A DNA stretch of 64,000 nt, from the NCBI GenBank assembly GCA_010645155.1, contig JAAGOF010000328.1, forward strand, positions 25,596 through 89,595. Reading direction: 5' to 3'. This DNA comes from Tigriopus japonicus. Taxonomy: Eukaryota; Arthropoda; Copepoda; Harpacticoida; Harpacticidae. How positions within the stretch are numbered: the first letter of the stretch is position 1; every line of letters begins with the position of its first letter. The notes beneath the pieces were generated by a model. The model saw only the letters and a program-made list of their open reading frames with translations. It did not search any database and was not told the DNA's origin. Of this stretch, positions 33,553-45,712 are shown in pieces. The position numbers were made by a program, and so were the translations under genes.

Positions 33553-34504
33553 ATCAATCCTGGGCAAATGTCCAGAACTTCGTTGTGTCAAGCCGTCATC
33601 CCACCATGGCTCCACTTCCCCCAGAACGCGTTGAAGATAGTTCTCTCTTTGAATACGTCTCGGTTGATTTCTTTGGACCCCTTTCTACTCGTCAACGTAC
33701 AGGAGAAGCAACGAAGGCCTATGGTTGCATCTTTGCTTGCTTTCACTCAAGAGCAATACATCGGCCGGAGAGGTCTACCGAAGACTTTTCTTAGCGACAA
33801 CGCCAAAGCTTTTGTTGCTGCCGAAAAGGAACTTCGCAAGGTGAAGAAAAATGCCCATCAAGGCATTCCTCAATTGGGTTCTCGATTCCAATGCATTCAA
33901 TGGCACTTCTCCACTCAGCTAGCACCTTGGACCAATGCCGTTGTTGAGAGACTCATTCGAGAGGTCAAGTCCGCTCTGAGAAAGACTATTGACTCGGTGA
34001 TTCTACCATTTCGATCATTAGAGAATACTCTCATAGAGTGTGAAGGAATCATAAATTCAAGACCTTTGGGGTTCTTTTCTGATGATCAAAAGGAAGGACT
34101 GGCAGTAACTCCGTTTGACCTTTTGTACGGTCGTCCACGCGAACTCCTTCCAGACTCATCTATAAAAGAAGGAGATTCAGCCCTGTCTGTCGAAGAAATG
34201 GATAAATCGCAAGAACCGCTTAAATCAGTTTTGGAAAAATTGGCGTCAACAATATCTCCTGGACCTTCAAGTAACCAAAAAGTGGTACAAAGATCAGCCC
34301 TGTCCGTTGAGAGTTGGTGATTTGGTTTTACTCAATGAAAAACACCTTTCTCGGAACCAATGGATATTTGCAAAAATTGTTCAACTCAATCCTGGAAGAG
34401 ATGGCAGAATCCGCTCCGCATGGGTGAGAACAACCACCAGTAAAAAGCCCATTCATAGAGCAATTTCTCAACTTAGCTTCTTTGAAATGAAAAATGATGC
34501 TTGA
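33553..34504 (+). pseudogene. BEL/Pao retrotransposon integrase fragment
   Basis: Encodes the C-terminal part of a BEL/Pao polyprotein: a zinc-binding-side linker (PTMAPLPPERVEDSSLFEYV), then the integrase core with VDFFGPLS (first Asp), FLSDNAKAFVAAEKEL (second Asp) and NAVVERLIREVKSALRK (Glu). INSRPLGFF, LTP-like AVTPFDLLYGRP and the C-terminal RVGDLVLLNEK, W.FAKIVQLNPGRDG and ISQLSFFE blocks follow. About 100 nt are lost with a frame change near 33760, and there is another shift near 34265. Protease and RT are absent, so it is dead. Confidence 0.88.
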
Positions 34505-34537
34505 AGTGTTCCTTTTAACACAAATCAGTTCTTTCGC

Positions 34538-34630
34538 CGGGGCCGGGAGTGTTCCATTTTACTTCAAGAATTCAAATATCTAAAATATATTCGCGTGAAT
34601 TACAACTCTAACACCAGCCAATTATTTTAG
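34538..34630 (+). repeat. putative polypurine tract and LTR start of the BEL copy
   Basis: Shortly after the integrase stop, the G-rich GGGGCCGGGAG is followed by TGTTCC (34549), as at the polypurine tract/3' LTR junction of BEL elements. The LTR end was not determined and there is no matching 5' LTR here. Confidence 0.4.
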
Positions 34631-34631
34631 T

Positions 34632-34950
34632 AGGGTTTTCGGACTTTTGGGATCAAAAATGAACCATTCAATGTCAAATAACTCAGCTGTTGCTGAATGA
34701 ATTTTTACTCAATTTGAACTCATAAGGTAACTAAATGATCTCTAAAAATGAGTCAAATAGTTTATTGAAATATGTTGTAACCAATAGGTTTTTAGGTATA
34801 TAAATTTTTCCCTGGGCCTAAACTTATATAAAACAATAAAAGTAAAGTTGTTCCCCATTACATTGTGGGTCCAAAAAGGGCCATGATGTCTTTGAGTATT
34901 TTGACACAAACCTAAAAAGCCATTCGGAACACCGTGATCTAGTTTATTGA
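34632..34950. repeat. dispersed repeat X, copy 1
   Basis: Colinear with 39198-39397 plus 39594-39700: AATAACTCAGCTGTTG, then GTAACTA/CTAA, AATAGGTTTTTA, AAAGTTGTTCC and GTCCAAAAAG...CCTAAAAAGCCATT. This copy is uninterrupted and serves as the empty site for the SINE-B in copy 2. It might be part of the BEL LTR or an independent element. Confidence 0.7.
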
Positions 34951-35212
34951 TAGATTAAAGGTCATTTTGTAATAGCCACTCGGGAAATATCTTTCACCCC
35001 AAAACGGTTCTAATGAGAAGAAAACTGTCAATAAAAGCAAACGAAACTGAATCCGAAACTGGAAACATGTATGGGCAAAGCTTGTTTGAAGTGGAGCAAT
35101 TAAGAGAGTGAAGAATATCGAAATAATATCATTACTAGAGTTTAAAAAACAGGAGGCGCTGCCAATCAAAACACCTCAGCAAAAGTTACCTTCGAGGTAG
35201 GTCATTAAAGAC

Positions 35213-35368
35213 TAACCTCTGATCAATCCACAATACAAGGGTTGTCCAGATCTGCCAAGAATTCACTGGTAGATCAAATTCCGTCCAAATGTTAAATACA
35301 TCTTTTCGTTAAATGATTTATTGCTTTAAAGGGGATTGCATAGCATTCCTTGTTTCGGTAGAAAAATT
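35213..35368 (+). pseudogene. LINE 3' terminal fragment, family L-related
   Basis: The remnant AAGGGTTGTCCAGATCTGCC and CACTGGTAGATCAAATT corresponds to the GLYRSANSNSLVDQIS codons. It is followed by a diverged tail (GGGGATTGCATAGCATTCCT, then TGTTTCGGTAG). Confidence 0.7.
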
Positions 35369-37637
35369 GCTCAACCACAGAAGATAACAAGGACCAATTC
35401 CATTTTCTATCATAATGTTGTACACGTTGACAAAATGACCTCAAGGCGATGAATCCAAAGGAGGGATGCTCTGGTATTACTTTTGCCGTCGGGTGTTAAT
35501 CTGTGTGCTACTCGACATTTCGCCTGCGAGAAGTTCTGGCCATAAATTCCCCACGCTATAGATTGCGGTATGACCTCATAATAGGACAGTAAGGTTCACG
35601 TATACAAGGAGGATAGGTAATTATCAATTGGGTGGAAGATTGCCACTCCTCAATAGATTTCTTTGGAGCTACCACGGCTTTTGTGAATGGTTGAATATAC
35701 AGTTGTGGCTCCCGGTTGAATTTGAAGGCGATAATTTAACGATGGAAGCGAGCGGATAAGAAAAGATGAATGTTGAATTACTTTGAAGCAAGTTATTTAT
35801 GTGCACAATTTCAGAAGCTAACCAATTTCTTGAAATTGGTGATGTGTCTTCTGGAAACTTCATTTCGGAAATTGAATTGAATCAATGAATGCATGAATAT
35901 AAAGATAGTTGAGGTGAGTAACATTGAGCATCATGGTGTTCAGTCTCATTGAAAATTTCATTGAAAAGGTTGCGTGGGTTTTTATTTTATTTTACCGTTA
36001 ACCTTCATCCCGCAAGTGAAATCTGCACTGGGATGTAATTTCAATTAAAATTCCGAAATCTCCTGAAATTGATGAAGCACAAATACATTGCAAATTGCGA
36101 GTGAAAGGGGGCGTTACTCTCTCACTTTTATCCTTTATCTGAGCTCATCCGAATCCGAACTTCTGTCACTGTCAACTAAATTGCGGCAATATTTTTTGTG
36201 ACTTGTCTTACTACTAGATTGGCGAAACAAAAAAAATGGCACGCAAGATCCCCAGGAGAACTACCAAAAACATGTAAGACTAAAGCAGAAGAACGGCATT
36301 TTCTGAAAAAGAAAAGGTTTTTTTCTACTTCCATAATTGGGTTTTGATATTTCCGATGTCCAGGTATTATGAAATTTATGAGTACATGACATTCACCCAC
36401 ACATTTGTTCAGACCATTAACTGGGCAGTTGTGCCGAAATTACAAGAAAAGAAAGTATAGTAATTTGTTCCTTTTTTCGAAAAATAACTGCAATGCCATT
36501 ACATTTCAAAAATGCTGTAATTGTACGGCTCAAAAACCCAAAAAGTACTCGTTACTCGTTCCTTATGTAATAAATTGGCTTTGGTTTGTTGGCAGACCTT
36601 TTGGGAGTTTTTTTCAAAGAGTATGTACGTCTTTGAATTGATGTTTGTCTATTGCTTCGCTAAAAATCTAGTTGCTCACGTCAGTTCTCCCTTTACACGG
36701 TATTGAAAAATTCAGAACTCAAAAGTTTCTATGGAAATTCTCAAACACTATGAGATATGTTTCAGACTCGAGAAAACAAGGGGAACAACTTTGATTTAGT
36801 GCGCTTTTCAATATCAGATTTAGATTTAGAGTTAAATACCCGAAAACCTATAAATAAATAGCCTATTTTTTTCAAAATCTAGTCAGTGCACTTTAAGGAT
36901 ATTTTGGATAGATATCTTTTGAATCGAAATTGCTTGAAAATATGTTGCTTATGGTATAAATGGTATGGTTATGAATAAGTATCAAATGAGCGTTGAAAGA
37001 ATTGGCTCAAAATACTCCTTTATACCTTTTAAATTTTATGAACTGATATACTTTTATAAAACTGGAAAAATCTTGAACGTAAAACCCGAAGATCAAAAAC
37101 CTATATGAGGCAGATGTAATTTTTTCTTAGTAAATAACCATTCCTTTTTTCTAAAAGGAATTTAGGAGTAACAGTTCAGTGAGTTTTGAATTACCAGTCA
37201 GACAATTGGTTAGATTAAATTTTTCTCTGGCTAGCCCAGGATACTAATAACGACTTTTGCCAATAGTCGAGGCATCCAGGTCTTTAGTGATCCTTGGTCT
37301 ATTGGCATATTCTTTTCGAAGGTGCCAAGAAGAATATTACATACGGGAAAGAAAACCAAGGGCTGTTTCACCTTTAAGGGATGCGATTTGATATTGTTTC
37401 AGAAAAAAACGTATTTACGTTCGGCAAGATGCAAAGTTGGGAGTGTCAAGACTTAGAAATACGAAAGTGGTTTTTTTTTTGGTGTTAGGGTGTCTAAAAG
37501 ATGGGAGAATTGTTAAGGTACGTGTATCAAGAACTATAAGGCGAGTAAATCAGGCTTCAGTACGAACTGTAATGCACCAATGTATGTAAATTGATTAAAA
37601 ACGTTTCTGAAAAAAATGTATCTGGGAGTTGTAATGT
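35369..37637. other. intergenic, no gene supported
   Basis: 2.3 kb of AT-rich sequence; no exon, RNA gene or repeat recognised. Confidence 0.45.
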
Positions 37638-37880
37638 GGGAGGAGACGTGGTGTCGTGGTTAGCGCAGTTTCCCGTAGTTAGAGAGGTCCCAGGTTCGAT
37701 TCTCCACCCTGACCTTTCTCAAGGAAACCTTAAGACGTCAAATCTACACCCACAGACGGAGAACCATTCTGATACTGGACTTGAAATTGCCTATCGGAAA
37801 TGATTTGGACGATGTGATGGCTGGCTTCTCTGGCCGGGCGAGACTCAACCCTCCGGCCCTAGCAACCTAGCACCCAAAAT
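37638..37880 (+). mobile_element. tRNA-derived SINE, family A (copy 3)
   Basis: The best-preserved family A copy. The head has GTGTCGTGGTTAGCGCAG and the B box GGTTCGATTCTCC; the body runs through ACCCACAGACGGAGAACCAT and GATACTGGACTTGAAATTGC, and ends CTAGCACCCAAAATAAAAAT. The cloverleaf is too decayed for a working tRNA, so I call it a SINE and not a tRNA gene. Confidence 0.85.
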
Positions 37881-39197
37881 AAAAATATCTAGTTTCTAGA
37901 CCAAATAGTTAAAGGTCACATGACACGCGTCGAAAAAAAACTTCAAAAAATGAATAAACTTCCCCACAATTCGTCGTTAAAATCAATGAGATCAAATCAA
38001 CAACCAAACAATCAATTGTATTCGCCAAATACCAATTTTTTTCATGCTAAAAATCTTCGAATCGAGCATTCTCCAAAGTCTAGTTGCATAGATTCTCTGG
38101 TCAATTGAATTTACCGTCAATTCTGACGCACCCAAAAGAAAAATCTCCGAACTTTCATGCAGTTTTCCCTTTTGCCCAAGTTCTTGATACAGTTTTCGTA
38201 TCTGTCATCAAAATCGTGACATTTCACACTGAGATGAAGTGAAAACCCAAGAACGTGAAAATGGGAAGACGAAAGTAAAAGTTTTCATCTGTATCCTTTG
38301 AAGCATTGTCAAGGATTCGTCCCGATTCGAGAATGAACTCATGATACATGCCTACTTACTTACTCGCCAAAGGTTTGCCCATCTTTGGGGGTGACGGCGA
38401 TTTCTGTCGAACCTCAAAAGAGAAATTCAAAATTCAAATCCGCATTCAATGAATCCAAGCAGGATTCACTAAGTGAGCCAATATTTCAGGTGTCATTCAG
38501 CATTTCATTGCTCGTCCTCTGCGTGTTTTTTTTTGCAGCTAATATATAAAGGGACACCAAAGAGTGTTCACGTGCGATCAAGGATGAAATAACACCCACG
38601 TCCTGTACACATAATCTATTGTTGTCTTCCCAATCGTAATGCTTCCATTGTTCAGCCATTGTATTGAAAGGGGTCGAAATAAATAAACTCGATCTTTGCC
38701 ACCAATTCTCAATTATTCTCTGATGGCAAACCGCAGAGATTTCCGTAATGGAATCGCACTTTTAGGACATCTGATGATTCATTCCTCAGTCTCTTGTCAA
38801 GCCAAGAATCACAGTGAGAGCTGCAACACCTCCGTCCTCAGATACAGAGTCCTTCGAAGTGGCGAAAAATGCATTTACCATGAATACTGATGAAGGTTTA
38901 TTTATTTTTCGGCACCAGACAGGGCCTTTTAAGGCTGTACTATCCAAACCCAATCTTGTCTGTCTCCACGTGTCTCACTTTAATTTGATTGTAACTGTTT
39001 TCTAGAAACGTCATTGCCCGTTCAAAAGCATGAAATAACGGCCAGAAAGAAAGTGCATCTGAAAAAACGAAGTGTCAATGAAAAAGTTGCTGTACTGAAT
39101 CTCTGATCTAGTGCTCTAACCTACTCTCTTCTATCTTTGGGATAGATATCTCTATCTTCTATCTTTGGGAATTTGTTTTTTGATATAATTGTAGCGT
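37881..39197. other. intergenic with a candidate core promoter near 38543
   Basis: TATATAAAG at 38543-38551 is followed 18 nt later by a CACGTG E-box (38569-38574). No convincing coding exon lies downstream, so this may be a promoter without a recognised gene, or chance. Confidence 0.25.
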
Positions 39198-39700
39198 TTT
39201 TTTTTTTTACTTTGGGTCAAAATTGGACCATTCACACCCAAATAACTCAGCTGTTGTTGATTATATTTTTATTCAATTCGAATTCAGCAAGTAACCTAAT
39301 GGTACAGTATATGAATGTGGATTAAATAGTACATAAAAAATCTTTCAATTATTAGGTTTTTATTAGGTGATTAATTATTAACTTTTTCCCCTGATGTAAT
39401 GCAAGGAAGCCAGAGTGGCCACGCGTACTAGCGTGTACTTAAAAGTGCCGAGTGTAAGTGCTTCCCCAGACGGCGTAGGTTCGAATCCTGTTGGGGTCGG
39501 ATTGAAACTGTCGGGAGAAATCCTTGTTTACAGGGAATCGCATTCCTTGTAGCGGTAGTAGAAAATCCGCAACCAAAAAATAAAAAAATGCAATAAAAAT
39601 AAAGTTGTTCCTTGTTGAATTTTGGGTCCAAAAAGTGCCAAGATGTCTTTGGGTATTTCGATCCAAACCTAAAAAGCCATTTGAAACATCGTAAACGGTT
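39198..39700. repeat. dispersed repeat X, copy 2, split by a SINE-B
   Basis: Colinear with 34632-34950. The left part (39198-39397) and right part (39594-39700) are separated exactly by the SINE at 39405-39586 and its target duplication. Confidence 0.75.
39405..39586 (+). mobile_element. tRNA-Leu-like SINE, family B (copy 3), with target duplication
   Basis: Full length: GAAGCCAGAGTGGCCACGCG, a TACTTAAAAGTGCCGAGTGT segment in which TAA sits where a Leu anticodon would be, the intact B box GGTTCGAATCCTGTTGGG, the spacer GGATTGAAACTGTCGGGAGA, and the tail TTACAGGGAATCGCATTCCT, then TGTAGCGGTAGTAGAAAATC with an A-rich end. It is flanked by AATGCAA at 39398-39404 and 39587-39593. This 7-bp direct repeat marks retroposition. 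Confidence 0.92.
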
Positions 39701-42700
39701 ATTTTCAATGTCACTACAAGGTATTTTCATCACGCTTATTTTCGCTCTTTGCCGCAAACCCATGGACCATTCTTTTAGTCTTATGAGCACAAAAAAGGTT
39801 TTTTGTGTTTTGTTATTGATTTCCCGCAATTTCAAATTACCAAATCATAAAAAATTGCACCTTGGATTAACCACGAAGCTTCCAACTCAATGCACAGGCA
39901 TTAGTCATCTACCCATCCCTGTATTTACATGCCATCTTGGCTCCCAAATCGAATTCAGTGAAGCCTCAGCCATAAAATATTGATAGAGTTATCCTTTCAC
40001 AAACACACTCAATCGTTAATCAAATCCAAATTTTGAACTCCCAGCCCTTCAAACATGCACCAACACGCGCTGCTGTTCAGACACAGTACAGTACTTATAC
40101 TGCCAAACTCGAGACCAGAAGTGCCTTTAGCTTGATGCTTTACCAATGGTATGTTGCTCCTGCCGATTGCCCTATGTTCGCTATTGAGGCATCCTGTGGT
40201 GTCATGAGCAAAAAACTCCTTAATAGGCTCTATTTGATTGTCTTGGTAGTGGTGGTTATTCCTGGCCAAATCTTGGCGGGGTGCTCTTAAAAGGGTCTTC
40301 CCTACAAAATCGAGCCACTGCTGCAAGAACCCATCAAAAATCTAAAAATAAAAAAAAATCTCTACCTCCGTTTGAACGTGCCATTCGCTTTGATGGTTTA
40401 GGTTTGGTCAAGATTTCCTAAACAAAGACTGCAAAAAAAGAGATTTTGCCTCGCTCAAGAGTAGCACACTAAAATTACATAATTTTTGACTTGATAACTA
40501 GCAATGCCTGGAACTTTTATAGCAACTAATTTACTTTTTACAAAGAACATAGAATTGAATTAAAAACTTGTGTCTTTGTTTTTCTTCGTAGCTTGTTGAA
40601 TTGTTTTCATTGTTCGAAGCTAGTTTGAACAAGCCAAATAGATTTCTCGTTCTAATATTGCTCCGTGCTCTGTTCATTCCCGGTGAAAGAAAGAAACTTG
40701 AGTGGGAAGTGTGTAAGAAAGAGTAGTTCAGTACTTACTTCTAGCTTGCCAATGAGAGGAGCCTGCTTAAAGAAGATCTTCATTAAAGCTTGGAAAAATT
40801 CATATGCAAATACAAAAGTCAGAGAAATATGAGCAAGATTCCCGGATGATAAATGAGGCCGTAGCGTCTCTGGACTTCCAAACGTGCTTCAATAATTTCG
40901 TCTTCATTAAAGCGTTTTCTAGTCAACCAACTAACCAACCACTCGAGCACGAGACTTCCACACTCCAAACCAAGCAAAACAAGATAGCGAGCAAGCCACG
41001 TGAAATATGCCAGTGAGGCTGTTGAAGAAAGAGAAAAAAAACAATGGACGAATTGAACCTTGGCTCATTTTTTCCCCCCAATGAGAGCATCATCTCCCCC
41101 AAGTGCAACTTCGAGAAGAACGATGGATGGATGGATGGACGAAAGAACGGATGATGGAGCTGCCAAATATTTGGAGTCAAGCGAAACTGATTGTCTGTCA
41201 CCGGAGGATCGTGGTCCATGTTAATTAATTGCCCTAAAACGCAGACGATTGATTTTACATTCATCCATCAGTAACAACAGAAATGGAATGATTATGCAAT
41301 GAGTGACAATTGACCTCGGGAGAAGAAATACGAAGAGGGCGACGACCACGTTGTTGATGATGATCCTAACCAACGAGCCAAGTCAGGAATGCACGCCCAT
41401 CCCATCCCATTCCCCAGAAAACGCTTAATGAACCTTTAAAATTGAGCTTCATTTATACTGTTGCTTGCTCGAGTCTCCTCCTTTTCGGTGTATGTGCATT
41501 TCTACAGGGTGGTGAATGTTAATTGCCCACATTCCAAGCCATCAGACCAAAGTCACACAAGCAAATCATCATCCACATGCAAAACAATGGGATCCGCGAT
41601 TGAAGCGCCCTGTTCGCTAGAAATTGGCTCATTTCTGCTTCTCTTTCTCCGTGTCTATGTTTTGACTCCTCGTTCTAGTCAGTCAGTCAGGTCTGAGGGT
41701 ATTCCATGAATCAATATTGATGGGCTTGTGTTTGATGGTTCTTGGTTGGTTGGTTAGGTGGTTGTTGGCTTGGCATTGGGGTTATCAGCTCTTCGGCGAA
41801 ACCACCACACATCAGCCACAGACAAGGAACATTATGCGAAGACCTATAAAAACCGCAACCATCTCCCCGGAAAAAGGCATGGAAAAAGTCGAGATTATTT
41901 TAAATTAACCCGAGAATGACCTGTTTCACATACCAAATATTGAACAAAGCATTCTTATGATCCTGACTGAGAACGAAAGTATTGCTTTTTTCACAGCAAT
42001 GATTGGAAATGATTCTTTTCGAAGACAAACGAAACAAATCTCGAAATCCGTTGGAATAGTGCCGTAAAACGGATTGTTCATAAATCTAAACTCTTCTCAT
42101 GGTGTAAGGAGCTTCAGAGGTCGAAGCTGATCTTTGAATGAGTATAATTGCTTCTGATTCTCGCAAGTATTTACGATTATTGCCCGAGCTCCTGTCAGCG
42201 GGAATCAATATATATTTGAGAGCGGAAAAGGTCATAGAATCTTGAGCACACTTTTTCGCCACTGGATATCTTTCTGTCTAGTTGGCTTCCATTTTGCTGA
42301 CTTGTCTTTTCTCCTTAACAAAAAAACTCTAAATATGCAATATAGCCCTTAACACATAAATTTCAATTCAAGTCCATCAAAAATACAAAAAGGCGCATCT
42401 ACGATGGAAAACAACGTGTATTTAGAACTCATATCATCTAAAGCCCTTGAGAGACAATGGGAATAGATTGAATGCCTCAAGTTTCGTCTCAAATGTGTTG
42501 AACTGGTTGCATTACATGTGCAACGACACTCCTTTGTTTCCCTTGCCAAGAGTCTGACAGGTAAAGAATGCACGAAGAACATCGGCCAAGGAGTGTTAAG
42601 ACTCACGGAGTGCTTTCATTAGCCCCGAAATTGTTTCTGTCCATCTTCAACATTCGACCCTTCTCTTCATTACTAAGGTAACCTACAGCTGTAATGGAGT

Positions 42701-44845
42701 GTGCGGTGGTGCATTCATCGAAACGAGAAAAATCGTATTTCATGATAGTTTGACCCTTAGAGCCCTCAAACCCGTGGGTGGGGTGGTTCAAGTCTGACCG
42801 TCGTTGACAGGGTCATGAAGATGCACAGCATGGCCAAAGCTAAAACCCACTGTATAAAAAGGTTTGTTATTCTTTGGAAAGCTTGGACATGCTTTTCGGA
42901 TAAAGAGTGCCCTTTCTTTCGACAGTGTTTCTGGCCCCCTGTTTCCAATTGGCTTTCAAAACGGTCCGGATTGCTTGTTCACAAAGCTAATTACCTAACA
43001 ATTGAGCAACAGGTCACCAAACCAAGAAGACCCGCTGAGACACAAAATGGACTTTGAGAAATCGATAGAAGACGCCGTGCCCATTTTAACGAATATTCCG
43101 CCGTTTTTTTTCTTGAGCGAGGCAAACATCAAGCTGGAGGTTTCAAAGTGAACTTGAAAATATAGCTGTACAAACCTTAGGAGTGCGTCAAGGCGCATGA
43201 TTAGCTCCAATCCTTGACAGTTGCTCCTGTTCATCTGTCACTGATTTTGACTTCGTTCATGAGTTCATTTGAATAAAAGGCGTTCTCTCAACGAACCAAC
43301 GGCAGGTTGTCGTTGTAATTCTTTGAATAAATCCATTCCATTTCTGTAGGGTTGCCACTTGCGTGATAAGGATAGTACTTGAGAAAGAAAAATGACACTG
43401 CACTATTTCATACAGGCACTCAAAACTCAGACCTAGGAGAACAGATCATCATTGGTTATGGAGGGATTAACTACATGTAGCCTTGAAATGGCGGAGTCTT
43501 GTAACAGGGCGTCCTTTTTATTATGTAGAGACCTCTCAACACCACAACCACAAGAACATAGGTGCTACATAAGCAGTGGCTTCTAGATTGTCGATTGAGG
43601 ATCTCAGATTGTATTGCCTTATCAACTACTTACAGTTAACTCAGTATCTTTGGATCAAGCTTGACGGTTACATACTCCTTGATTGAATTCACTCTCCTTT
43701 GATAGTGGCACTTTGGCGTTTATCCGTCTTCTATCAATTCTGATTGGAGGAAGTTCACTTTCTTTGTTACTACTAAGATTCGTCAGCAGTTTTTCAACTA
43801 TAAACCACAAGTTATGTTCACACTAAAAGCTCGGGTGTAAAATGTCCAATTTGCTATGCTTGATGTCAATGGTTCAAAAAGTCGTTTCGTTAACCATCCG
43901 TGACGGAATTAAGATGCAAATTTCAGGAAAATGTCATTTAGGCTGGACTTCCTCCTGAACGTTTTAAAGCACGAAGCCATTCCAACCAACGAGAAATATC
44001 CTTCATCACTTCCACTTCAAAGAGGAAGGCACTGCCATTAATTGTTCGTTTCAAGTGCCATCTTTTACCTTTTGTTGTTCACGTGTTGTTATTCCAAATT
44101 TCCTGGTATCTTTTTAAAGCAATATCCTTTTTAGTGGAAGCTTTTCAAGGGTCCTTAAGAACGGGGATCTTCTTCTTGAGATATGGATAATCGGCGATCA
44201 ATTACATTCTAACCCAAGTCTTCTCCATGAGGCAACACATTCTTCATTGTTACCCTGAGGCAGGTACTGTTTCTTTAATTCCAATGTCCGAGACGAAATC
44301 CTCATTCCGCCCCAATCCCTCCCTTAAATCTCATCACTGACAACTTGAAATAAATGAGGTTTCATCAGCTGGCCAAATCGTTGCCTTGTTTTCAACTAGG
44401 GGGATTTACTCCTCTCTGTACCACGTTTGCTCCTTAATTTTAAGGGTGGCGAAAAGGCGAATGTACGATTGAGCCAGCAACTCATAAGTGTAGGGGATGG
44501 TTCGTCAAAGGCGACCCTGAATGCATAGTTAATCCCAGGAATTTCATTAGCCACTTTGGATGTGGAACTGAAAGGTATTGGAGTGTTCTTGGCCTCAGGC
44601 AAAACTAGGCTTTGGGACCTATCTTGCAGTAGTTGAGGTGGGAAGGGCTCTAGCCCAATATTATCAAAGATCAATTGGAGAATAATAAAATTAATCGGCG
44701 AGGTGACTCGTTAGAATTGACTCCTCTTTTCGATGTAGCACTTGAGCTAGTCAGTATATCAACATTCAATAAAATCATCATTCAGCACAAGGGGATAACA
44801 GGTGACGAAAACAGTTCATAATAGAACAATTTGAGTACGTAGAAG
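39701..44845. other. gene-poor stretch, simple repeats only
   Basis: No supported gene in about 5 kb. Simple repeats include (GGAT)n at 41124-41140, AGTCAGTCAGTC near 41680 and TTGGTTGGTTGG near 41740. Open frames at 40009-40326 (minus) and 44396-44674 (minus) have no recognisable motifs. Confidence 0.4.
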
Positions 44846-45330
44846 GTGGACCTTTACAAGAGTTATGTTTTTCCTCGATGGACAATTTCTCTATGGCGAA
44901 ACCAAGAAATCTCTTGCTCCAGAACATGCAATCAAGGGAGCATGTCAAAGTGCAGAAACCCTGATATCAGACCACTTCCCGACCACACTAGGGAATTGTT
45001 ACTCGACAATCTTTCAGCCATTCCAAAAGTGGCTTCAATGTCTCTTTCATTGTTACATTACTTGCTTCCATAAAGAGATCGCGATTGTGCCAAAATTGGA
45101 CATCTTTCGTGCTAAGTATCCAGAATGGACAGGGAACTGATAGCTTTGAGCCTCTAAAACTGGTTTGTGTGAGTCAAAGAGTTCAAGTTGTAAAGGAGGA
45201 AATTCAAACACTATCTGGCCGAGATGGTGCATATCATTTATGTGGCAATCTCCATTGGATTCAAATTAAATTTTCATTTAGAGCAGAACCAATCGGAATG
45301 ATATCTTATTAAGCTCTTCGCCATTGCTCT
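44846..45330 (+). other. possible decayed ORF, unrecognised
   Basis: Overlapping plus-strand frames look protein-like but shift frame: one gives KGACQSAETLISDHFPTTL, the next LLLDNLSAIPKVA, then EIAIVPKLDIFRAKYPEW. The order is faintly reminiscent of piggyBac-type transposase remnants, but I cannot confirm this. Confidence 0.2.
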
Positions 45331-45712
45331 TCTTGCGCCATGATAACACGGTGTATGCAAAGTAACCTGTGATTTCACACTAGTTTAAGCTGAACATCGT
45401 CCATGGATGATGCTGTGGACATCCGGAGATATCCAGCCAAACAGCTTGCCATTCGATACTGGAATACACGAGCAATTTCTTATCGTTTTGTGCGTGCCCA
45501 AATGGATCTTGACAGATAAATGAGTTCAAGTGTGGTTATGGATGAGGGTTCTCAAGGTTTGGAAACAAAGAAAGAAGATCTACGTCCACTGCTGCCGAAT
45601 ATACCAGTGAGTGTGTGAGTTGGTGATTTGGGCACACAAGGGAGTGAGTAAGAGAGAGAACCCACTGACCTAAAGAGAAGAACAATGAACGTGTTGGGCG
45701 TGGGCGCTTAAA

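Noticed and set aside
37638..37710. A possible tRNA gene (A- and B-box-like sequence)
   Set aside because: The cloverleaf is incomplete, and the same ~240-bp unit including non-tRNA body occurs three times, so it is a SINE.
39407..39495. A possible tRNA-Leu gene
   Set aside because: The acceptor and D arms do not pair properly. It is the head of a retroposed unit with target duplication and LINE-type tail.
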